From DASVFB01 sp036380275 (lineage in GTDB: Bacteria; Actinomycetota; Thermoleophilia; Gaiellales; Gaiellaceae), in NCBI GenBank assembly GCA_036380275.1, contig DASVFB010000068.1, forward strand, positions 1-11,129: a DNA stretch of 11,129 bases, read 5' to 3'. Below are positions 6,414 to 11,129 of the stretch, piece after piece. The first letter of the stretch is position 1; each line of letters begins with the position of its first letter. Under the pieces are notes generated by a model. It was not told where the DNA came from. It worked only from the letters and a program-made list of their open reading frames with translations, and did not search any database. The position numbers and the translations under genes are program-made.

Positions 6414-8354
6414 TCAGCGACGGGTCGGCTGCTCGCCCAGCACAGGCTCGTAGCCCTCGAACGTCGACTCGAGAACACCCTCGCCGTGCGTCAGCCCGGA
6501 CAGCTGCCGTTGGAGGTCACGTGCACGCCCTTCGGGCAGAACCGTCTCGACGACGGCGAGGTCACCCCGCAGCGACGGCGTCTCGACGGCTCCACCGACC
6601 CGCGCCACGGCGGCAATGACGGCGCCGATCGTGCCCGCAGGAATCTCGAGGACAACGTGCGCCGTCGGCTCGCAGACCACCGTGCCTGCGCGCTCGAGCG
6701 CCTGCATGAGAACCAACGGCGTGAGCTTGCGGTAGTCGGCCGCCGTGCTCGTCGGTCCGCGGCGCGACGGTGGACCGTCCGCGATGCTGTAGTCGCAGCG
6801 AGTCATCGTCACCGTGCAGTCGCTCACCTGCCATCCACGGCGTCCCTCCTGCAGCGTGTGGCGGACGTACTCGTCCATGTGCGCCGCGAAGCTCTCGAGC
6901 GTCTTGTACACGAAGAGCGGCGCCGTCAGCGGATCGACCTGCAGCCCGAACTCGATCCCGGAGCCGGGCGGCGATGGGTCGACACGGAACGCGATCGTGG
7001 CGTTGAACGGATTCGTCTCCGCGTGCAAGGCTTCGATTGCCTCGCCGGTAGCGATCGGGCGCTCGATGTAGATCGGCGTCGTCTCGCGGAAAGTGACGTC
7101 GAGGCCGTAGTCGCTTGCGAGCGTGGCCTGGATGACCTCTTTCTGGACCTCCCCGTAGAGCGACACGGACAACTCTTGGCGCGAATCGTCTTGTCGAACG
7201 TTGATCAGCGGGTCCTGCTCGGCAAGCTGCGTGAGCGCGACGCGAAGCTGCTGTCGCTCGCCGAGTTCTCGCGGCGCGACGACCGACTCCAGCGTCGGCG
7301 GCGGGAACTCATGCGGCATCGCCCGGCCAGCGTCGCCGATGCTGTCGCCGATCTGAACACCGGCGAGGCCCCAGACCTTCGCGATCTCGCCGGCCGAGAC
7401 CGACGGGCGCTGAGCGTCGGTTCCGTCGTCGAAGACCTTGATTGCCGTCACCTTGGATTCTCCGTCGCGACCGAATTGCACGCGGTCGCGTGTGTGGACT
7501 GTGCCGGCGAACATGCGCGCGTACGCGATCCGGTCGCCGGAGGGGCCGCGCTCGATCTTGAACACGAGCCCCGACACGGGTCCGTTGTCGTCGCCGGAGC
7601 TGCTCGGGAGCAACTCCGCTATGCCGGCCGAAAGCGCGTCGACGCCGGCGCCGGTGAGCGCCGAGCCGCAGAAGACTGGGTAGACGCGTGACTTTCTCGT
7701 CTGCTCCGCGAGCGCGTCGCGCAGTCGCCGCGACGAAACGGTCGTGTCGTCGTCGAGATACTGGCGCACCAACTCGTCGTCGTCGTCCGCGAGCACGCCG
7801 ACCAAGCGCGACTCGAAGTCGGCGTCGTCGATGGGGTGCGGCGTGACGGAGGCGGCGCGGCCGCCCTCGTCGCCGGCGGAGGTCATCGCCACAGCCGCCG
7901 GCGTCAGCTTGTCCTGGATCTCGCCGAGTACCCGCTCGCAGTCGGCCCCGCGACGGTCGATCTTGTTTACGAACATGAGCGTTGGGATGCGTAGCCGCTG
8001 AAGGGCGCGCATCAGGATCCGAGTCTGCGGCTGTACGCCTTCGACGGCGGAGATAACGAGCACAGCGCCGTCCAGGACGCTCAAGACGCGCTCGACCTCG
8101 GCGATGAAGTCGGGGTGGCCGGGCGTGTCGATCAGGTTGACGGTGACGTCGCCGATCGCCAACGAAACGACCGCGGACCTGATCGTGATGCCGCGTTGCT
8201 GCTCGAGCGCGAGCGAATCGGTCTGCGTCGTCCCCTTGTCGACGCTTCCGATCTCAGCGATGACACCGGCGTCGAAAAGGAGCCGTTCGGTGAGAGTTGT
8301 CTTACCGGCGTCTACATGCGCCAGAATTCCCAAGTTGAGCGTTGTGCGAAGCAA
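6414..8354 (-). CDS. Tet(M)/Otr(A)-type ribosomal protection GTPase (EF-G paralogue)
   Basis: Family members bind the ribosome like EF-G and dislodge tetracycline using GTP. The 646-residue protein has all G motifs: AHVDAGKTT (12-20), RGIT (54-57), DTPGH (76-80), NKID (130-133) and GSA (230-232). Segments typical of this family rather than true EF-G include GSVDKGTTQTD (36-46), LYGEVQKEV (399-407), IYIERP (428-433) and GWQVSDC (507-513). Domain IV follows, and domain V ends in GEGVLES..GYEPV. The domain IV loop, whose tip contacts the tetracycline site in Tet(M) (YSPVST), is longer and different here (CDYSIADGPPSRRGPTST, 520-537). The protein ends at EQPTRR without the roughly 15-25 residues forming the C-terminal helix of Tet(M). 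The TTG start is supported by GGAGGG eight bases upstream. A 37-codon leader frame overlaps the start. Whether it confers resistance or has a housekeeping translation role is open. Confidence 0.9.
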   Translation of the reverse strand: MLRTTLNLGILAHVDAGKTTLTERLLFDAGVIAEIGSVDKGTTQTDSLALEQQRGITIRSAVVSLAIGDVTVNLIDTPGHPDFIAEVERVLSVLDGAVLVISAVEGVQPQTRILMRALQRLRIPTLMFVNKIDRRGADCERVLGEIQDKLTPAAVAMTSAGDEGGRAASVTPHPIDDADFESRLVGVLADDDDELVRQYLDDDTTVSSRRLRDALAEQTRKSRVYPVFCGSALTGAGVDALSAGIAELLPSSSGDDNGPVSGLVFKIERGPSGDRIAYARMFAGTVHTRDRVQFGRDGESKVTAIKVFDDGTDAQRPSVSAGEIAKVWGLAGVQIGDSIGDAGRAMPHEFPPPTLESVVAPRELGERQQLRVALTQLAEQDPLINVRQDDSRQELSVSLYGEVQKEVIQATLASDYGLDVTFRETTPIYIERPIATGEAIEALHAETNPFNATIAFRVDPSPPGSGIEFGLQVDPLTAPLFVYKTLESFAAHMDEYVRHTLQEGRRGWQVSDCTVTMTRCDYSIADGPPSRRGPTSTAADYRKLTPLVLMQALERAGTVVCEPTAHVVLEIPAGTIGAVIAAVARVGGAVETPSLRGDLAVVETVLPEGRARDLQRQLSGLTHGEGVLESTFEGYEPVLGEQPTRR

Positions 8355-8415
8355 GCGTCATACCCTCCAGATAGGTCACAAAAGGCCTTCTCGATGGACA
8401 TGAAGCTGCGCGCAT
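8302..8415 (-). CDS. Candidate 37-residue leader peptide overlapping the start of the ribosome-protection gene
   Basis: An ATG at 8415 stands six bases after a strong AAGGAG (8422-8427) and opens a 37-codon frame, begun MRAASCPSRRPFVTYLEG, that stops at TAA 8302-8304. It runs across the Shine-Dalgarno sequence and TTG start of the GTPase gene in another frame and ends 50 bases inside it. Codons 9-10 are AGA-AGG, arginine codons usually rare in GC-rich genomes. Tet(M)-type genes of Firmicutes are preceded by short leader peptides proposed to act in attenuation; the layout here is similar only in outline. It resembles no known peptide and could be chance, although its ribosome binding site is among the best in the window. 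Confidence 0.4.
   Translation of the reverse strand: MRAASCPSRRPFVTYLEGMTLASHNAQLGNSGACRRR
8363..8368 (-). promoter_or_regulatory. Ribosome binding site fixing the TTG start of the ribosome-protection GTPase
   Basis: GGAGGG on the minus strand, followed by an eight-base spacer and TTG at 8354, gives good spacing. An ATG at 8361 is only one base from it and out of frame with the GTPase, so TTG is the start. Confidence 0.75.
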
Positions 8416-8421
8416 TTACCG

Positions 8422-8427
8422 CTCCTT
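8422..8427 (-). promoter_or_regulatory. Shine-Dalgarno AAGGAG of the leader frame
   Basis: AAGGAG on the minus strand with a six-base spacer to the ATG at 8415. It lies 29 bases beyond the stop of the upstream lipoprotein gene and serves no annotated gene other than the leader frame. Confidence 0.5.
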
Positions 8428-8455
8428 GGTCGCTTGGCGCTCGCCGCAGCATAAC

Positions 8456-9694
8456 CTAGCGGCGCGGGCACGGAACGGTCCCAGCCGCCGCGGCGTCGGC
8501 GGTCTGCGCGACCTGATCGAGCCCGGGTTTCGGAGCTTGGTCGGCGTAGTACATCCCCGTCTGGAAGTGCTCGAGCTGGGGCTCGTCCGTGACGTGGAAC
8601 AAGAGGAGCATCTCGACGAGCGGCTGGCAGGCGGCGAGTGCGATCGCCTGTGAGTAGTAGCGGGCTTGCGTCCAGGCGTCGACCGGATGCTTCGAGTCGA
8701 CCTGGCTGCCGGTATAGGCCGCTTCCTCTCCGGACGGGATCGTCGTGTTGACGCCGTACTCGCCGTACACGATGGGCGTGGTGCGACCGAGTGCCTCGCG
8801 GAGAAGGTGCACGAGCTTGTCGTAGTCGGCGATGCCGATCGTGCTGCCGAACGGGTGCGGGTGCGTCGGCGGGACATGAGACGACTCGCCGTACACGTGC
8901 ATCGAGAACGCGTCCATGAGTGGGAGCGACCGGCCGCTTGCGCGATAAGCGTCGCCGAGGTCGCGGATGAAAGCCGTCGGCGAATGTGTCGGCCGCTTCC
9001 CTTCGGGCCGGTCGGCGCCGCGAGCGGCGAGGCCGCCGCCGATCACCTCGACGTTCGGCGCGAAGGCCTTGATTGCGTCGTAGCTCCGCGCGAGCAGGCG
9101 CTCGTAGGCCTGAGCGGCCACGTCTCCGCCGGACGCGTCGAACTGTGGTCTCCAGAAGAGGTTCGTGTTCGGCTCGTTGCCGACGACGACGTGCTCGACC
9201 TGTGGCACGAGGCGCGGGACCGACGCGGCGAACGACGCGAACTCCTCGCGCTCCGTATCCGTGAGCGGCGTATCGCCGCCGAACTGGGCGACGTCGACGA
9301 TCGGCGTGATCGACGCGGCGACAGCGGCCCGCGCTGCACGCCGCAAAGCATCACGCTCCACCGGGGGCAGCTCGCGGAGCCGCGGTCGCCAGAAGGCGCT
9401 GAACGCGATCGCGCGGAAGCCGGCATCTCTCGCCCGCACCATGTGCACGCGCGCGGCCGCGTCGGTCGGGGCGAACTTCGCCTCGTCCTCGACGGCGCCG
9501 ACCACGAGTCTTCGCGCGGGCGCGGGTACCGGCGGAGGCACGGGCGCAGCTGCGCGCGGGACCGTCTTGGTCACGGTGCGCGTGACCGTAATCGTCACCG
9601 AGCGCGTAGCGGTTCTCGTCTGCGCCGACCGCGAGTGCCCGCAGCCCGCGAGCGCGAGCACCGTGAGAAGAGCGAATACCGACCGCCGCAGCAT
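8456..9694 (-). CDS. Secreted lipoprotein with a clan GH-A glycoside-hydrolase-like barrel
   Basis: The 412-residue protein starts with a lipoprotein signal: MLRR, a hydrophobic stretch (6-16) and the lipobox LAGC with the lipidated cysteine C18. A low-complexity Thr/Val/Arg tether (about 25-48, TVTRTVTKTV) and a Pro/Ala segment (49-61) follow. The rest looks like a (beta/alpha)8 sugar-hydrolase barrel. VVGNEPN (170-176) places E174 as the usual acid/base of clan GH-A after strand 4, SMHVYG (264-269) matches the strand-6 His/Tyr region, and VYGEYGVNT (309-317) places E312 as the nucleophile after strand 7. It should therefore act on glycans outside the membrane, but the GH family and sugar are not identifiable by eye and catalysis is unproven. 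There is no Shine-Dalgarno sequence before the ATG; TAGACA at -12 to -7 suggests a leaderless mRNA. It is followed by the ribosome-protection gene after 101 bp. Confidence 0.78.
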   Translation of the reverse strand: MLRRSVFALLTVLALAGCGHSRSAQTRTATRSVTITVTRTVTKTVPRAAAPVPPPVPAPARRLVVGAVEDEAKFAPTDAAARVHMVRARDAGFRAIAFSAFWRPRLRELPPVERDALRRAARAAVAASITPIVDVAQFGGDTPLTDTEREEFASFAASVPRLVPQVEHVVVGNEPNTNLFWRPQFDASGGDVAAQAYERLLARSYDAIKAFAPNVEVIGGGLAARGADRPEGKRPTHSPTAFIRDLGDAYRASGRSLPLMDAFSMHVYGESSHVPPTHPHPFGSTIGIADYDKLVHLLREALGRTTPIVYGEYGVNTTIPSGEEAAYTGSQVDSKHPVDAWTQARYYSQAIALAACQPLVEMLLLFHVTDEPQLEHFQTGMYYADQAPKPGLDQVAQTADAAAAGTVPCPRR

Positions 9695-9700
9695 GTCCGT

Positions 9701-9706
9701 TGTCTA
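9701..9706 (-). promoter_or_regulatory. Possible leaderless -10 box of the lipoprotein gene
   Basis: TAGACA on the minus strand sits at -12 to -7 before the ATG at 9694. It matches TA at the key first positions of TANNNT but has A instead of T at the last. The gene has no Shine-Dalgarno sequence. The -35 zone would fall inside the hairpin at 9719-9744. Confidence 0.25.
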
Positions 9707-9718
9707 GCAGAGGCATCG

Positions 9719-9744
9719 GTAAAGCCCCGTCGCCGGGGCTTTAC
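9719..9744. terminator. Perfect 10-bp inverted repeat with a 6-base loop, hairpin between divergent genes
   Basis: GTAAAGCCCC and GGGGCTTTAC flank GTCGCC. The GC core with AAAG on one side and CTTT on the other has the look of a compact bidirectional terminator, although the T run is only three bases long. Its position is odd: both flanking genes read away from it, so neither should end here. It could stop antisense transcripts, insulate the two promoters, act as an operator, or be a dispersed repeat. Confidence 0.4.
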
Positions 9745-9801
9745 GCCTGGAATAGGAGCGGACTGGCTAGAGACGATGGCTCGCCCGTGACGACTTCTCG
9801 C

Positions 9802-9822
9802 CCTGGCGCCGAGCAAGCCAGG
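9802..9822. promoter_or_regulatory. Inverted repeat CCTGGC-N9-GCCAGG, possible operator
   Basis: Two perfect 6-bp arms separated by nine bases end directly against the putative -10 box of the small-protein gene. An arm-like GCCTGG also occurs at 9745-9750. A dimeric regulator bound here would cover the promoter spacer. The regulator is unknown, and if translation began at GTG 9787 the repeat would lie inside the coding region. Confidence 0.25.
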
Positions 9823-9828
9823 TACCTT
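9823..9828 (+). promoter_or_regulatory. Candidate -10 box of the small acidic protein gene
   Basis: TACCTT fits TANNNT and would place the transcription start near 9835, just at the Shine-Dalgarno sequence, giving a 5' leader of about 15 bases. No -35 box is recognisable 17-18 bp upstream. Confidence 0.3.
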
Positions 9829-9838
9829 ACGGTTGAGG

Positions 9839-9844
9839 AAGGAG
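9839..9844 (+). promoter_or_regulatory. Ribosome binding site setting the TTG start of the small protein
   Basis: AAGGAG with a five-base spacer to TTG at 9850. This is a much better initiation site than any of the in-frame starts upstream (9700, GTG 9787), which have no such motif. Confidence 0.7.
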
Positions 9845-9849
9845 TCGCC

Positions 9850-10146
9850 TTGAACGCTCCGAATGAAGAGACCCTGAGGGACCTCGACGACGTCGAGTTG
9901 CTCCACGGTGTCGACGAGATCGTCACGCAGATCGAGGAGCTCGACCCGCACGAGACTGGTGAGGCTCTCGGTGCGTTCATCCAGGAGTTCGGAGAGCGGC
10001 ATTCCCCTGACACCGTCCTAGCCCAGTTCCGGAGACTTCTCCTTGCGCGAGACCCAGAGAATGACCACGTGTTCGAGCTCGCCGCCATCCGCAAGGGGAT
10101 GGCACGGCGGGCGGCTCTCAGGGGACCAGTTAGCTCGCGGGGTTAG
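9850..10146 (+). CDS. Small acidic protein of unknown function, 98 residues
   Basis: I do not recognise this protein. From the TTG at 9850, chosen for its strong Shine-Dalgarno sequence, it has 98 residues. The first half is strongly acidic and probably helical (ETLRDLDDVELLHGVDEIV at 7-25, then QIEELDPHETGEAL). A middle helix with FIQEFGERHSPDTVLAQFRR follows. The C-terminus is basic (IRKGMARRAALRG, near 80-92). There is no signal peptide, membrane span, cysteine or nucleotide-binding motif. Size and charge would suit a small cytoplasmic regulator or binding partner, but that is only a guess. The frame is open upstream to 9700, so a longer form from GTG 9787 is possible but less likely. It diverges from the lipoprotein gene, and its stop codon overlaps the stop of the convergent dehydrogenase gene. 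Confidence 0.7.
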   Translation: MNAPNEETLRDLDDVELLHGVDEIVTQIEELDPHETGEALGAFIQEFGERHSPDTVLAQFRRLLLARDPENDHVFELAAIRKGMARRAALRGPVSSRG

Positions 10147-10152
10147 CCCGCG
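10136..10152. terminator. Hairpin spanning the overlapping stop codons of convergent genes
   Basis: CGCGGG and CCCGCG form a 6-bp perfect stem with a 5-base loop (GTTAG) that contains the stop codons of both genes. It could end transcription in both directions, but there is no T-tract on either strand. Confidence 0.3.
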
Positions 10153-11129
10153 CCGGCCTCGAGAGAGAATGCGTGGCCCTGCACGAGCGACAACGGGTCC
10201 AGCGCGTCCACAGCGACGTTCGCTCCCCCTGACGCGTGCGATCGATCAGCCGCCTCGATCATCTGCACGACCTGGAGTCCGACTTCCGCTGACGATCGAG
10301 GGGTCGTTCCAAACAGCACGGCATCACAGAGATCCTGCAACTCGGCCGAGAGCGGTTCTGCAGCATCGATCCGGGGTGAGACGATGTCACCCGTGCGGTA
10401 CGTGAGACGGTATTCCCCGAACGTCTCCGGATCCTTCAGCACGACGCCGGAATCGAAGACACGAATCGGCTCGCCGCTGGTGTCGTCATAGACGACCATC
10501 TTCCGGGAGCCGACGATCGTCGTACGACGGAGCTTGCTCGGGGCGAGCCATGACAGCTCGACGTGGGCGAGTGTTCCGCTCGAGAACTCGAGATCGATGA
10601 ACGCGACGTCGGGAATCGAGGGAATGATGCACCCGCGAGTGACTGCGCGGACCCCGGTGGGTGCCTCGTCCAACCAGTAGCGCAGAATCGAGAAATCGTG
10701 GGGCGCGAGGTCCCAGGTGACGCTGACGTCCTTCTGGTGGAGGCCCAGGTTGACCCGGCTCGTCGAGACGAAGTAGAGCTCGCCCAGCTCTCCCGACTCG
10801 ATGAGGTTGCGAACGGCAACAACCGGCGGGCTGTAGAGGAAGGTGTGTCCCGGCATCAGCACCAAACCGCGACTCTCGGCGAGCTGGATGAGCTCGAGGC
10901 ACTCGCTCGTCGACGCGGCAAGCGGCTTCTCGATGAAGACGTGCTTATCGGCCTCGAGCGCCGCGCGTGCAAGCGGGAAGTGCGTCGACACCGGCGTTGC
11001 AATCGCCACTGCGTCGATCGTTTCGTCGGCGAGTACGTCGTCGATCCTCGTGTGGCCGTGTACCGCCGGAAAACGACGCTGGATCAGCTCGAGGCGGTCG
11101 ACATCGCGATCGCAAACCGCGACAACCTC
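10143..11129 (-). CDS. Gfo/Idh/MocA family NAD(P)-dependent oxidoreductase (5' end outside the window)
   Basis: The family oxidises or reduces a hydroxyl of sugars, inositols or nucleotide sugars with NAD(P). The frame is open to the right edge, so 328 residues are visible and the first roughly 25-30, with the GxGxxG dinucleotide loop, are missing. Visible parts are the end of the Rossmann domain (VVAVCDRD at 2-9, AVAIATPVSTH at 40-50), the signature VFIEKPLA (64-71) with the catalytic-site lysine, and then GHTFLYSPPV (94-103). WDLAPHDFSIL (139-149) carries the conserved Asp and His of the sugar-binding domain. An internal GTG at 11007-11009 is a valine within DAVAIATP, not the start. The EKP and DLAPHD motifs resemble enzymes of surface-sugar biosynthesis, but the substrate cannot be assigned. 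It converges on the small acidic protein gene with a 4-bp overlap. Confidence 0.92.
   Translation of the reverse strand, partial: EVVAVCDRDVDRLELIQRRFPAVHGHTRIDDVLADETIDAVAIATPVSTHFPLARAALEADKHVFIEKPLAASTSECLELIQLAESRGLVLMPGHTFLYSPPVVAVRNLIESGELGELYFVSTSRVNLGLHQKDVSVTWDLAPHDFSILRYWLDEAPTGVRAVTRGCIIPSIPDVAFIDLEFSSGTLAHVELSWLAPSKLRRTTIVGSRKMVVYDDTSGEPIRVFDSGVVLKDPETFGEYRLTYRTGDIVSPRIDAAEPLSAELQDLCDAVLFGTTPRSSAEVGLQVVQMIEAADRSHASGGANVAVDALDPLSLVQGHAFSLEAGAG

Noticed and set aside
8359..8361. ATG as start of the ribosome-protection GTPase
   Set aside because: It is out of frame with the GTPase and only one base from the Shine-Dalgarno sequence; it is an internal codon of the leader frame. TTG at 8354 is in frame and well spaced.
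8666..9790. Long plus-strand frame antisense to the lipoprotein gene (similar long shadows at 1309-2547 minus, 4876-5733 plus and 6486-7691 plus)
   Set aside because: These are opposite or shifted frames of well-identified genes, without motifs or ribosome binding sites of their own.
11007..11009. GTG as the start of the Gfo/Idh/MocA gene
   Set aside because: The frame continues upstream to the window edge with clear Rossmann-fold sequence (VVAVCDRD), so the gene is truncated by the window, not started here.
1..11129. CRISPR arrays, insertion sequences, attachment sites, riboswitches
   Set aside because: No regularly spaced direct repeats, transposase or integrase motifs, or conserved riboswitch core were seen on reading both strands.

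Overview
The window is GC-rich and densely coded, with GTG and TTG starts, several SD-less genes and a topoisomerase I without zinc fingers. These traits fit an actinomycetote, perhaps of the Thermoleophilia/Gaiellales type. That placement is inference from sequence character and gene families, not from a marker tree. No rRNA, tRNA, CRISPR array, insertion sequence or phage gene was recognised.

Left block (153-4978): topA runs leftward. Diverging from it across a 37-bp gap is a tightly packed rightward set: a PlsC-type acyltransferase, a stand-alone 5'-3' exonuclease of the DNA polymerase I N-domain family (4-bp overlap), and a class II histone-deacetylase-fold amidohydrolase whose start lies inside or at the very end of the exonuclease gene.

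Middle block (4993-9694): all leftward, in transcription order. A secreted lipoprotein resembling clan GH-A glycoside hydrolases comes first. Next is a Tet(M)/Otr(A)-type ribosome-protection GTPase with a TTG start, preceded by a short open frame that has its own Shine-Dalgarno sequence and overlaps the GTPase start. A DedA-family membrane protein follows 23 bp after the GTPase, and then a ferredoxin-NADP-reductase-like flavoprotein that meets the deacetylase gene tail to tail.

Right block (9695-11129): a divergent intergenic region holds a perfect 10-bp hairpin and a possible operator/promoter for a 98-residue acidic protein of unknown function. That gene converges on, and overlaps by 4 bp, a Gfo/Idh/MocA dehydrogenase cut off by the right edge of the window.

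Most genes are housekeeping or common accessory families. The parts most worth a second look are the leader frame in front of the ribosome-protection gene and that protein's altered loop and short C-terminus, the Lys-to-Gln change at a catalytic position of the exonuclease, the missing conventional start of the deacetylase, and the repeated leaderless-promoter pattern in front of genes without a ribosome binding site. I did not find a clearly new multi-gene system.
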